From an uncultured Oscillospiraceae bacterium (GTDB lineage Bacteria > Bacillota > Clostridia > Oscillospirales > Oscillospiraceae): 14,728 bases of DNA. Shown piece after piece: positions 1 to 5,233 of the stretch (position 1 is its first letter; each line of letters starts with the position of its first letter). The notes under the pieces were generated by a model. That model did no database searches. It saw nothing but the letters and a program-made list of their open reading frames with translations, and was not told the origin of the DNA. The translations under genes were made by a program, and so were the position numbers. Location of the stretch: assembly GCA_934589705.1 (NCBI GenBank), contig CAKTOH010000032.1, forward strand, positions 1-14,728, read 5' to 3'.

Positions 1-765
1 GAGCAGATGGAGTGCGAGTTCTTCTGCCAGCCCGGCACCGACCTGGAGTGGTTCGCCTACTGGAAGGACTTCTGCAAGCACTGGCTGACGAGCCTGGGCA
101 TTCAGGAAGATTCCCTGCGGCTGCGTGACCACGAGCCTGCGGAGCTGGCCTTCTATTCCCGGGCTACCACCGACATCGAGTACCAGTTCCCCTTCGGCTC
201 CGGCTGGGGCGAGCTGTGGGGCATTGCCGACCGTACCGACTACGACCTGGGTCGTCATCAGGAGGCCTCCGGCAAGAGCCTGGACTACTACGACCAGGAA
301 AAGGGCGAGCACTACATTCCCTACGTCATCGAGCCTTCCCTGGGCTGCGACCGGGTGGCTCTGGCCTTCCTGTGCGAGGCCTACGATGAGGAGCAGGTGG
401 GCGTTGACAAGAAGGGCAATCCCGACATCCGCACCGTGCTGCATCTGCATCCTTATCTCGCTCCCTTCAAGGCTGCCATCCTGCCTCTGAGCAAGAAGCT
501 CAGCCCCAAGGCCGAGGAAATCTACAAGATGCTCAAGAAGGACTTCATGGTGGACTTCGACGACGCCGGCTCCATCGGCAAGCGTTACCGCCGGGAGGAC
601 GAGATCGGCACCCCTCTGTGCGTCACCGTGGACTTCCAGACCGTTGGCGACGAGACTACCCCCGCCGACAACTGCGTCACCGTCCGTGACCGGGACACCA
701 TGGAGCAGGTGAGAATCCCCATCTCCGAGCTGCGGGATTACATCGCCAAGAAGTGCGAGTTCTGA
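1..765 (+). CDS. glyS: Glycyl-tRNA synthetase, dimeric (alpha2) type, 3' part
   Basis: Charges tRNA-Gly with glycine in the cytoplasm; class II synthetase. The reading frame is open from base 1, so the N-terminal part lies outside the window and about 255 residues are visible. Seen: the end of the catalytic domain, with [20 protein letters not shown] and class II motif 3 ([14 protein letters not shown], carrying the conserved G-x-x-R), then the C-terminal anticodon-binding domain, with [16 protein letters not shown] and a family-typical end ([45 protein letters not shown]). This is the single-chain GlyQS-like enzyme, not the two-subunit GlyQ/GlyS form. The gene ends in TGA and a strong terminator begins 15 bases later, so it is not co-transcribed with yabP. 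Nothing looks damaged. Identification is very secure; only the true start is unknown. Confidence 0.96.
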   Translation, partial: EQMECEFFCQPGTDLEWFAYWKDFCKHWLTSLGIQEDSLRLRDHEPAELAFYSRATTDIEYQFPFGSGWGELWGIADRTDYDLGRHQEASGKSLDYYDQEKGEHYIPYVIEPSLGCDRVALAFLCEAYDEEQVGVDKKGNPDIRTVLHLHPYLAPFKAAILPLSKKLSPKAEEIYKMLKKDFMVDFDDAGSIGKRYRREDEIGTPLCVTVDFQTVGDETTPADNCVTVRDRDTMEQVRIPISELRDYIAKKCEF

Positions 766-780
766 ATTACGGCTTTTTCA

Positions 781-810
781 GGCCCGTGTTCTCAGGAACA
801 CGGGCCTTTT
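781..810 (+). terminator. Rho-independent terminator of glyS
   Basis: Perfect 11-bp stem GGCCCGTGTTC / GAACACGGGCC with a TCAG loop, followed by TTTT and further T-rich DNA. It starts 15 bases after the glyS stop codon. Confidence 0.93.
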
Positions 811-839
811 CCCTTTTTCAGAGAACCAATTAAGGACTC

Positions 840-863
840 GTAGGGGCGGCCATTGGCCGCCCG
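840..863 (+). repeat. Module A palindrome (GTAGGGGC-foot hairpin), copy 1
   Basis: GGGCGGCC-ATT-GGCCGCCC type palindrome with the octamer GTAGGGGC at its foot. It abuts element B copy 1 directly. The stretch from about 822 (AGAACCAATTAAG) through the palindrome matches the reverse complement of 4755-4800, so module A plus its AGAACCAATTAAG flank form one repeated unit next to element B. Confidence 0.85.
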
Positions 864-885
864 AGGCTCCCCTTGCTGACCAAGG

Positions 886-949
886 GCGGTGCTCCGCGCA
901 GCGAATTTAAAATCACAATGACTGCCGGTGGCAGTCATACCATAATTCA
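886..949 (-). repeat. Nested N module, copy 1
   Basis: About 64 bp. Read on the minus strand it starts with an ATAATT-like end, has an internal hairpin with arms ATGACTGCC and GGCAGTCAT, and ends in TTCGCTGCGCGGAGCACC. It interrupts the 5' side of the terminal hairpin of element B copy 1. Its stem differs from copies 3 to 5 by a paired (compensatory) change. Confidence 0.82.
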
Positions 950-1074
950 TGCTGTCATGGCCGTCTCTCGCAAGGCCATGACTGAGGGGATCAGAACTCA
1001 CGTCTATTTGTGTGCTTTCGATAAACGCAGTTTTACAATCCCTCAGTCTCGCGCTTGCGTGGGACGCGCGAGCC

Positions 1075-1139
1075 TTACATAGTGGTATGACTGCCACCGG
1101 CAGTCATTATGATTTTAGATTCGCTGCGCGGAGCACCAC
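1075..1139 (+). repeat. Nested N module, copy 2
   Basis: About 65 bp with hairpin arms ATGACTGCC and GGCAGTCAT, ending TTCGCTGCGCGGAGCACCAC. It lies between the CGCGAG hairpin and the CTCCCTT...AAGGGAG end of element B copy 1. Element B copy 4 has only AGC at the same point, so this copy looks like an insertion. Confidence 0.82.
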
Positions 1140-1159
1140 TCCCTTTACACAAGGGAGTC

Positions 1160-1183
1160 TTTGGGTGCTCCCGCACCAGTGCG
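1160..1183 (+). repeat. Module F small hairpin, copy 1
   Basis: TTTGGGTGCTCCCGCACCAG followed by TGCG. Short stem GGTGC/GCACC. It follows the end of element B copy 1. The same module recurs at 4519-4540 (reverse) and 8530-8550. Confidence 0.75.
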
Positions 1184-1213
1184 TTTTTCGATAGTTCACA
1201 GAAGAACCGGCGC

Positions 1214-1240
1214 ATATCCCCGCGTCTTACCGCATAGGCT
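1214..1240 (+). promoter_or_regulatory. Candidate sigma-E promoter of yabP-yabQ
   Basis: ATA at 1214-1216 (within GCATATC), then exactly 16 bases, then CATAGGCT at 1233-1240. This fits the Bacillus sigma-E pattern ATA-N16-CATACANT with two mismatches in the -10 box. Transcription would begin near 1247, giving a leader of about 15 bases that holds the AGGAGG ribosome binding site. In Bacillus yabP and yabQ belong to the sigma-E regulon, which agrees; the site itself is inferred from pattern only. Confidence 0.6.
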
Positions 1241-1261
1241 TTACGGCAAGGAGGGAAGGCC

Positions 1262-1522
1262 ATGGAGGAAGCGCATCTGCCCCACAAGCTGCAATTAAAC
1301 GAGCGAACCAGCCTGACCATGACCGGGGTGGCCGAGGTGGTCAGCTTCGACGAAAATACGGTGGTGCTCCAGACGTCCCTGGGGCTTCTGGTAATCCAGG
1401 GTCAGCAGCTTCAGCTGAAAAACCTGACCCTGGAAGGAGGCCAGGTGGCCGTGGAAGGGAGCATCCGGGCTCTGTCCTACGAGGAACCCCGGCAGACCGG
1501 CTGGCGCAGACTGTTCCGATGA
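1262..1522 (+). CDS. yabP: Sporulation protein YabP
   Basis: Small protein (86 residues) of the YabP/YqfC family, needed for normal spore cortex assembly in the mother cell. The length is near the usual 90 to 100. Seen: an N-terminal HKLQLNERTSLTMTGVAEVVSFDENTVVLQTSLGLLVIQGQQLQLKNLTLEGGQVAVEG body whose beta-rich pattern (a call for membership by sequence likeness) is typical of the family. The start ATG at 1262 follows AGGAGG with good spacing. Its stop overlaps the yabQ start (ATGA), indicating translational coupling. A sigma-E-like promoter lies just upstream. The order yabP-yabQ-divIC-yabR matches Bacillus; yabO, which precedes yabP there, is not found in this window. Confidence 0.92.
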   Translation: MEEAHLPHKLQLNERTSLTMTGVAEVVSFDENTVVLQTSLGLLVIQGQQLQLKNLTLEGGQVAVEGSIRALSYEEPRQTGWRRLFR

Positions 1523-2160
1523 CCCCGGAAACGGCGGCCTGGCGGCTTCTGTGCGCCCTGGCACTGGGGGCGGCGCTGGGGCTGCTTTACGGCTTTCTGC
1601 GGCCTCTGCGCCCGAAGCACACGGTGCTTGCCGATGGGGTGTTTCTTCTCGGCGTCTTCTGGGTCTGGCTCTACTACAACTTCGCCCTGTGCGGCGGGGA
1701 CATCCGTCTGGGCTGCTGCGGAGGGCTTCTCGCCGGTGGCCTTGCCTGGGAGCGCACCGCCGGACGGTGGCTCAGGCCGGTTTTTTGGTGGTTTTGGCTT
1801 AAAATCCAGGGGCTTTGGAGGCTTATGTTGTTTCCCGTCGAAAAAATTTTCCGTTTCACGAAAATTTTGTTTGCATCTGTGAAAAAATGGGTTACAATAG
1901 TAAAAAACCATGTCCCACCCCGGAAGAACCGGCAAAGAGGTAACACCCATGAAAGAATTCAAAACCGGAAAGGTAAAAATCAAGCTGCGTCCCGCCCCGG
2001 CGGCGCTGAAAATCGCCCTGATCGCCCTGATCGTCTTCTCCATTTCCGCCCTGGTTGCCCTGCGGTGGGTACACAACGGCATTGTGGAGGCCACGGGCGC
2101 GAAGCAGGCTCAGGCGGCGGCTCTGGAGGGCACAAACGCCGACTTGCAGGAAAGAATTGA
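1519..2160 (+). CDS. yabQ: Spore cortex protein YabQ, membrane protein with unusual C-terminal tail
   Basis: Membrane protein required for spore cortex formation. It starts in an ATGA overlap with yabP. Four hydrophobic stretches are visible: about residues 8-30 (LLCALALGAALGLLYGF), 37-60 (DGVFLLGVFWVWLYYNFALC), 64-80 (LGCCGGLLAGGLAW) and 91-108 (VFWWFWLKIQGLW), followed by a basic amphipathic segment (FRFTKILFASVKKWVTIVKNH). Identification as YabQ rests on this layout and the neighbours. The last 70 or so residues lie in another frame over the divIC gene (212-base overlap). They are rich in G, R and S and look like an out-of-frame reading, so the functional protein probably ends near residue 140. 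The stop may have been lost, or a frameshift may be present. Confidence 0.85.
   Translation: MTPETAAWRLLCALALGAALGLLYGFLRPLRPKHTVLADGVFLLGVFWVWLYYNFALCGGDIRLGCCGGLLAGGLAWERTAGRWLRPVFWWFWLKIQGLWRLMLFPVEKIFRFTKILFASVKKWVTIVKNHVPPRKNRQRGNTHERIQNRKGKNQAASRPGGAENRPDRPDRLLHFRPGCPAVGTQRHCGGHGREAGSGGGSGGHKRRLAGKN
1870..1898 (+). promoter_or_regulatory. Candidate sigma-A promoter for divIC inside yabQ
   Basis: TTTGCA (1870-1875), 17-base spacer, TACAAT (1893-1898), inside an AT-rich island in the 3' part of yabQ. It would start a leader of about 45 bases before divIC and allow division-gene expression in vegetative cells, separate from sporulation-controlled yabP-yabQ. Inferred from motif match. Confidence 0.5.
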
Positions 2161-2251
2161 CAAGGCCGGTTCCGTCCAGGGCATTCAGGACATTGCCAGA
2201 GACGAGCTGGGACTTGTAAACCCGGACACCGTCCTCATTCAACCGGAATAA
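1949..2251 (+). CDS. divIC: DivIC/FtsB-like septum formation initiator
   Basis: Bitopic division protein of 100 residues that in Firmicutes forms a complex with FtsL and DivIB at the septum. Seen: a basic cytoplasmic N-terminus (MKEFKTGKVKIKLRP), one membrane segment at about residues 16-36 (LKIALIALIVFSISALVALRW), then a coiled-coil-like stretch (AKQAQAAALEGTNADLQERIDKAG), then the family's end DIARDELGLVNPDTVLI. I chose ATG 1949 because AGAGG lies 8 bases upstream; an ATG 39 bases earlier lacks a good site. The coding region overlaps the end of the yabQ reading frame by 212 bases. The position between yabQ and yabR is the same as in Bacillus. Confidence 0.9.
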   Translation: MKEFKTGKVKIKLRPAPAALKIALIALIVFSISALVALRWVHNGIVEATGAKQAQAAALEGTNADLQERIDKAGSVQGIQDIARDELGLVNPDTVLIQPE

Positions 2252-2255
2252 TTGA

Positions 2256-2283
2256 CGAAACGTCATTATCGAAACGTCATTAT
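2256..2283 (+). repeat. Exact 14-bp tandem duplication upstream of yabR
   Basis: CGAAACGTCATTAT occurs twice, back to back (2256-2269 and 2270-2283), in the 69-base gap between divIC and the S1-domain gene. The first unit starts inside a GACG-AAA-CGTC inverted repeat (2254-2264). A TAGAAT -10-like box (2283-2288) overlaps the end of the second unit, but no convincing -35 box is found at the right distance. Confidence 0.7.
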
Positions 2284-2320
2284 AGAATATGCGATTACAT
2301 TTGGAGGAAGCAGAGCATAT

Positions 2321-2830
2321 ATGGAGTTAACCGTAGGAGCCATCGTAGAGGGTAAAGTCAAATCCATCACCAATTTCGGCGCGTTTGTCTCATTGCCGGA
2401 GGGAAAGACCGGCATGGTACATATTTCCGAAGTGGCCAACGCCTATGTCAGCGACATCCGCCAGCACCTGACCGAGGGCCAGGATGTGAAGGTGATGGTC
2501 ATCGGCATGGAAAACGGGAAGATCAATCTTTCCATCAAGCGCCTGGAGCCCAAGCCCCAGCGGGAGCAGGGGGGCAAAGCGCCCTTCCGGGGGGGCAATA
2601 ACCAGCCCCGCAGAGAGGGCTTCCAGAACCGGGAGGGCAATCGTCCCAACCGGGAGAATCCCCGGCCTCAGCAGCAGCGTGCCCCCATGCAGCCCGCCGC
2701 CCCCAAGACCGCCGATCAGCTCTTTGAGGAGAAGCTGAAGGCCTTCATGACCGAATCCGACAGCAAGCTCTCCGGCATCAAGCAGTACGCCGACCACCGC
2801 AGCTCCAGCCGCCCCAGAAGAAGAGGCTGA
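2321..2830 (+). CDS. yabR: S1 RNA-binding domain protein, YabR-like
   Basis: Cytoplasmic protein of 169 residues. One S1 (OB-fold) domain occupies about residues 1-70: ELTVGAIVEGKVKSITNFGA, FVSLPEGKTGMVHISEVANA, then VKVMVIGMENGKINLSIKRL; this fold binds single-stranded RNA. Residues 75-125 are a low-complexity R/N/Q/P-rich tail (RREGFQNREGNRPNRENPRP), then a helical patch (TADQLFEEKLKAFMTES) and a basic end (RSSSRPRRRG). ATG 2321 starts directly at the domain; GGAGGAAG lies 13 to 19 bases upstream, a slightly long spacing. An in-frame ATG at 2252 would add 23 unrelated residues and lacks a ribosome site. The S1 domain and the position after divIC match Bacillus YabR. The exact role is not established. 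The stop is one base from the next start, so the two are probably coupled. Confidence 0.87.
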   Translation: MELTVGAIVEGKVKSITNFGAFVSLPEGKTGMVHISEVANAYVSDIRQHLTEGQDVKVMVIGMENGKINLSIKRLEPKPQREQGGKAPFRGGNNQPRREGFQNREGNRPNRENPRPQQQRAPMQPAAPKTADQLFEEKLKAFMTESDSKLSGIKQYADHRSSSRPRRRG

Positions 2831-2831
2831 T

Positions 2832-3530
2832 ATGCGGACGGTGGTCGTAACCGGCGGCTCCCGGGGCATCGGCGCAGGCATCGTCGCCCGCTTTGCCGCC
2901 CGGGGAGATCGGGTGTACTTCCTGTACGAGAAAAACCACCGGGCGGCGAAGGCGGTTTCAGAAAAAACCGGTGCTACAGCCATCTGCTGCGACGTATCCG
3001 ACGGTGAGCAGGTGAAGGCGGCCTTCGCCCGGATTCCGGAAGTGGACATTCTGGTGTGCAACGCGGGAATCTGCTGGTACGGCCTTCTGTCCTCCATGGA
3101 GGAAGGGGACTGGGATCGGCTCTTTGCCGTAAACGTCAAGGGGATCTACCACTGCGTGCGCGCCGCCATGCCCGCGTTTCTGCGCACCCACCGGGGAAGC
3201 ATCGTCACCGTTTCCAGCATGTGGGGACAGGTGGGAGCCTCCTGTGAGGCGGCTTACTCTGCCACAAAAGGGGCGGTGATCGCCCTGACCAAGGCGCTGG
3301 CTCAGGAGCTGGGCCCCAGCGGCATCCGGGTCAACTGCGTGGCTCCGGGGGTGATCCTCACGGACATGTGCGCCAGCGTGGGCGCTGACGTGCTGGAGGG
3401 GCTTGCCCAGGAGGCGGCTCTGGGGCGCAACGGCACTCCGGAGGACGTTGCCCAGGCTGTGGAGGCTCTGGCTGACGCGGAATTTGTCACGGGACAGGTT
3501 CTTGGCGTCAGTGGTGGATATGTTATGTAA
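2832..3530 (+). CDS. Short-chain dehydrogenase/reductase, FabG-like
   Basis: NAD(P)-dependent oxidoreductase of the classical SDR family, 232 residues, cytoplasmic. Seen: the cofactor motif TGGSRGIG at residues 7-14, NAG at 77-79, and the catalytic set Asn101, Ser129, Tyr142, Lys146 in the YSATK motif. The closing GQVLGVSGGYVM resembles the FabG end (TGQVLxVDGG). All active-site residues are present, so the enzyme should be active. The substrate cannot be told: 3-oxoacyl-ACP is possible, but many SDRs look like this, and there are no fatty-acid synthesis genes nearby, so I give no symbol. It begins one base after the yabR stop and takes its ribosome site (AGAAGAAGAGG) from within yabR. Downstream is repeat D1, with no ordinary terminator. 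Confidence 0.9.
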   Translation: MRTVVVTGGSRGIGAGIVARFAARGDRVYFLYEKNHRAAKAVSEKTGATAICCDVSDGEQVKAAFARIPEVDILVCNAGICWYGLLSSMEEGDWDRLFAVNVKGIYHCVRAAMPAFLRTHRGSIVTVSSMWGQVGASCEAAYSATKGAVIALTKALAQELGPSGIRVNCVAPGVILTDMCASVGADVLEGLAQEAALGRNGTPEDVAQAVEALADAEFVTGQVLGVSGGYVM

Positions 3531-3536
3531 ACTCGA

Positions 3537-3762
3537 GGAGCTGTCTCAAAATAGCAAAGTGCTCAAATAGAACAATGTCATTGCGAGCCAGTGCTCACAC
3601 TGGCGTGGCAATCCCCCCGATTTTCAAACATCTACGTTAGGAAATCTTGGATTTTACGCCTATCCGGGGGATTGCCACACCAGTGACATCGGTCACTGGT
3701 TCGCAATGACATTGTATATTTTGGCTATTATGACCCATAGAGGCACTTAACGAGACAACCCC
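3537..3762 (+). repeat. Element D, copy 1: MITE-like long palindrome
   Basis: 226-bp imperfect inverted repeat. The left end is GGAGCTGTCTCAAAATAGC; the right end read in reverse is GGGGTTGTCTCGTTAAG. Both arms then share CAATGTCATTGCGA, an apical hairpin (CCAGTG/CACTGG on the left, CCAGTGAC/GTCACTGG on the right) and GTGGCAATCCCCC. About 50 bases of AT-richer DNA separate the arms. It encodes nothing. It separates the SDR gene from rpiB and ends 26 bases before the rpiB start. A simple target-site duplication was not seen. Confidence 0.85.
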
Positions 3763-3788
3763 TTCTAAGCGACACGGAGGAAATAGTT

Positions 3789-4229
3789 ATGAAAATTGCG
3801 ATTGCCTGCGATCACGGTGCTCTGACACTGAAGAATAAAATGGTGGAGGTTCTGACCAAGGAGGGGTACGAAGTCCGCGACTTCGGCACCTACACCTCCG
3901 ACAGCTGCGACTACCCGGACTATGCCGCCCCGGCGGCGGAGGCAGTGGCGGCAGGGGAGTGCGAGAAGGGCATTGTCCTGTGCACCACCGGCATCGGCGT
4001 GTCCATCACCGCCAACAAGGTCAAAGGCATCCGCTGCGCTCTGCTGAGCGACGTCATGTCCGCCCGGCTGACCCGGGAGCACAACGACACCAACATGATG
4101 GCCATCGGTGCCGGTGTGGTGGGGGAAAATCTGGCTCTGGAAATCATGCACACCTGGCTGAAGACTCCCTTCAGCGGCGAGGCCCGGCACCAGCGGAGAA
4201 TTGACAAGGTCATGGCTCTGGAAAAGTAA
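3789..4229 (+). CDS. rpiB: Ribose-5-phosphate isomerase B
   Basis: Interconverts ribose 5-phosphate and ribulose 5-phosphate in the pentose phosphate pathway; RpiB/LacA/LacB family, cytoplasmic. The 146-residue length is typical. Seen: the N-terminal IACDHGA (Asp8, His9), DYPDYA at 41-46, the active-site loop VLCTTGIGVSITANK with catalytic Cys65 and Thr67, then GIRCALLSD, His98-Asn99 in REHNDTN, and the closing helix region. The family often has CGTG; this protein has CTTG. The start at 3789 follows GGAGGAAATAGTT. An allose-phosphate isomerase or LacAB role is possible within the family, but a lone gene of this length favours RpiB. No sure promoter was found in the repeat that precedes it; a module A hairpin with a T-tract ends the transcript. 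Confidence 0.93.
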   Translation: MKIAIACDHGALTLKNKMVEVLTKEGYEVRDFGTYTSDSCDYPDYAAPAAEAVAAGECEKGIVLCTTGIGVSITANKVKGIRCALLSDVMSARLTREHNDTNMMAIGAGVVGENLALEIMHTWLKTPFSGEARHQRRIDKVMALEK

Positions 4230-4283
4230 GGGGAGCCTGACGGACAAAAACGGGCGAAATATCGCAAATCTTCCATAGAATCT

Positions 4284-4313
4284 GTAGGGGCGGCCATTGG
4301 CCGCCCGTTTTTA
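4284..4313 (+). terminator. Module A palindrome serving as rpiB terminator
   Basis: GTAGGGGC foot, stem GGGCGGCC/GGCCGCCC with an ATT loop, then GTTTTTAT. It is 54 bases after the rpiB stop. It is both a repeat copy and a convincing intrinsic terminator. Confidence 0.8.
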
Positions 4314-4343
4314 TGCCGTTTTTCATAGAACCCGGGCGGAAAA

Positions 4344-4509
4344 GGCTCCCTTGTGCAAAGGGAGCTGGCAAAAATCTTCGATTTTTGACTGAGGGATTGT
4401 AAAGCTGCGCTTCATTGAGAGTGCCCCGAAAAGTAGAAGTTCTGATCCCCTCAGTCATGGCCTTGCGGGAGACGGCCATGACAGCTCCCCTTGGTCAGCA
4501 AGGGGAGCC
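4344..4509 (+). repeat. Element B, copy 2 (without an N module)
   Basis: 166 bp, the shortest and so probably basic form. In order: terminal hairpin GGCTCCCTT/AAGGGAGC; arm hairpin CAAAAATC/GATTTTTG; GACTGAGGGATTGT; an unpaired core; GTTCTGATCCCCTCAGTC; arm hairpin GTCATGGCC/GGCCATGAC; terminal hairpin CTCCCCTT/AAGGGGAG. It is part of a 1-kb gap (4230-5233) that holds repeats up to about 4927 and then the control region of the GntR operon. Confidence 0.85.
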
Positions 4510-4518
4510 TTTGGGGAA

Positions 4519-4540
4519 CGCACTGGTGCGGGAGCACCCA
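4519..4540 (-). repeat. Module F small hairpin, copy 2 (reverse)
   Basis: GGTGC/GCACC hairpin joining element B copies 2 and 3. On the minus strand it reads TGGGTGCTCCCGCACCAGTG. Confidence 0.75.
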
Positions 4541-4542
4541 GA

Positions 4543-4753
4543 GGCTCCCTTGTGTAAAGGGAGCTGTCAGCGCAGCTGACTGAGGGATTGTCAAATTGCG
4601 TTCACAGGGAGTGCCCGGAAAGAGGAAAGTTCTGATCCCCTCAGCCCCAGTGTGCGCACTGGGGCAGCATAAATTATGGTATGATTGCCACTGGCAATCA
4701 TCCATATTCTAATTCGCTACGCGGAGCACCACCCTTGGTCAGCAAGGGGAGCC
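4543..4753 (+). repeat. Element B, copy 3 (with N module)
   Basis: Same order as copy 2, but the left arm hairpin is GTCAGC/GCTGAC, the right arm hairpin is GCCCCAGTG/CACTGGGGC, and an N module (4669-4732) breaks the 5' side of the right terminal hairpin. The core sequences GACTGAGGGATTGT and GTTCTGATCCCCTCAG are shared with copy 2, so stem sequences were exchanged while the frame was kept. Confidence 0.85.
4669..4732 (+). repeat. Nested N module, copy 3
   Basis: 64 bp: ATAAATTATGGT, hairpin arms ATGATTGCCA and TGGCAATCAT, AT-rich stretch, AATTCGCTACGCGGAGCACC. Copy 2 of element B has only TCC at this position. Confidence 0.83.
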
Positions 4754-4754
4754 T

Positions 4755-4800
4755 CGGGCGGCCAATGGCCGCCCCTACTGGTTCTTAATTGGTTCTCGGA
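4755..4800 (-). repeat. Module A palindrome with AGAACCAATTAAG flank, reverse copy
   Basis: Read on the minus strand: AGAACCAATTAAGAACCA, GTAGGGGC foot, then GGCGGCCATTGGCCGCCC. It matches 822-863 and abuts element B copy 3 in the same relative order as copy 1. Confidence 0.8.
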
Positions 4801-4804
4801 AGAA

Positions 4805-4850
4805 CCGGGGGATTGCCACACCAGTGCTGCGGCACTGGTTCGCAATGACA
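4805..4850 (+). repeat. Solitary arm of element D (partial copy)
   Basis: CCGGGGGATTGCCACACCAG followed by apical hairpin CCAGTGC/GCACTGG and TTCGCAATGACA. It corresponds to the right arm of D1 alone. Confidence 0.8.
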
Positions 4851-4884
4851 TGCACTTTATAGGCTAGTCGGAAATCCGGAAAGT

Positions 4885-4927
4885 GACCTCATCCGCCCTC
4901 CGGGCACCTTCCCCTCCCAGGGGAAGG
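4885..4927 (-). repeat. Module E double hairpin, copy 1 (reverse)
   Basis: On the minus strand: CCTTCCCCT/AGGGGAAGG hairpin, then GCCC/GGGC hairpin, then GGATGAGGTC. It matches 8375-8419, where the second hairpin has a different stem (GGCTC/GAGCC). Confidence 0.75.
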
Positions 4928-4957
4928 CTTTGGGGCACGCATTGCCCGCAGATTTCC

Positions 4958-4979
4958 TAAGAATTGTAAGGAATTCTTA
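4958..4979 (+). promoter_or_regulatory. Inverted repeat upstream of the GntR operon promoter
   Basis: Perfect 8-bp arms TAAGAATT and AATTCTTA with a 6-base spacer, ending 13 bases before the -35 box. The position suits an activator or response-regulator site. The binding protein is unknown. Confidence 0.4.
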
Positions 4980-4992
4980 AAGGTTACAGATA

Positions 4993-5021
4993 TTGACAAA
5001 CCGGTGACTCGCTGCTATACT
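4993..5021 (+). promoter_or_regulatory. Strong sigma-A promoter of the GntR-ABC operon
   Basis: TTGACA (4993-4998), 17-base spacer, TATACT (5016-5021): a full -35 match and a 5/6 -10 match. Expected start near 5028, within the operator. Confidence 0.92.
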
Positions 5022-5023
5022 AA

Positions 5024-5046
5024 CTGTACTAGAACAGCTAGTACAG
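5024..5046 (+). promoter_or_regulatory. Probable GntR (YtrA-type) operator
   Basis: Perfect inverted repeat CTGTACTAG - AACAG - CTAGTACAG, three bases after the -10 box and covering the expected start site. The core GTAC...GTAC spacing and the position fit autorepression by the GntR protein encoded next. Inferred, but strongly supported by context. Confidence 0.8.
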
Positions 5047-5066
5047 CTCGGGAAGCTCTGATTAAA

Positions 5067-5187
5067 TCGGCGAGAGCCGACAGTGAGAGATTTTTCTCTA
5101 GCCGAAGGCTTCAAAAGCGGAGGAATACTTTGTGTATTTCCCGGTTTTGAAGCCGCACGGATAGAGGAAAAGATCCACTGCTCGGCC
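5067..5187 (+). promoter_or_regulatory. Structured 5' leader with alternative pairings and a possible leader peptide
   Basis: About 205 bases separate the expected start from the GntR ATG. Hairpins seen: TCGGC-gaga-GCCGA (5067-5080), AGAGA-TTTT-TCTCT (5086-5099), and GGCTTCAAAA/TTTTGAAGCC (5107-5116 with 5145-5154), extended inward by a bulged stem. GCCGACAGTG (5076-5085) can instead pair with CACTGcTCGGC (5176-5186), which excludes the first hairpin and encloses the others. A GTG codon at 5132 behind GGAGG (5119-5123) opens a 10-residue frame (start-YFPVLKPHG) to 5164. It matches no riboswitch class I can recognise. Confidence 0.5.
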
Positions 5188-5233
5188 GATGGCGATTTAT
5201 TCAGAGTTTCCCAAAACCCTAAGGAGGGATGAT

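Larger units (their letters stand above)
865..1159 (-). repeat. Element B, copy 1 (reverse orientation, carries two N modules)
   Basis: Composite repeat bounded by hairpin ends: a GGCTCCCCTT...ACCAAGGG type end at 865 and a CTCCCTT...AAGGGAG type end at 1159. The core is CTGAGGGGATCAGAAC...ACAATCCCTCAG. Internal arms are a GTCATGGCC/GGCCATGAC hairpin and a CTCGCGC/GCGCGAG hairpin. Unlike copies 2 to 4 it has an N module in both arms (about 886-949 and 1075-1139). Together with flanking modules A and F it fills most of the 496-base gap between glyS and yabP. No gene is credible here. Confidence 0.85.

Noticed and set aside
3700..3731. Promoter for rpiB within the right arm of element D1
   Set aside because: TATTAT and TATATT boxes exist, but no -35 box at acceptable spacing.
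4210..4479. Small frame with peptide MAVSRKAMTEGIRT, also present near 960
   Set aside because: Translation of element B; it recurs because the repeat does, and frame and ends are not kept between copies.
4344..4850. Possible CRISPR array
   Set aside because: Units are of unequal length, palindromic and nested, with no regular repeat-spacer pattern and no cas genes.
5047..5233. T-box, SAM, TPP, lysine, cobalamin or ZTP riboswitch in the GntR leader
   Set aside because: None of their conserved cores was found; kept only as an unassigned structured leader.
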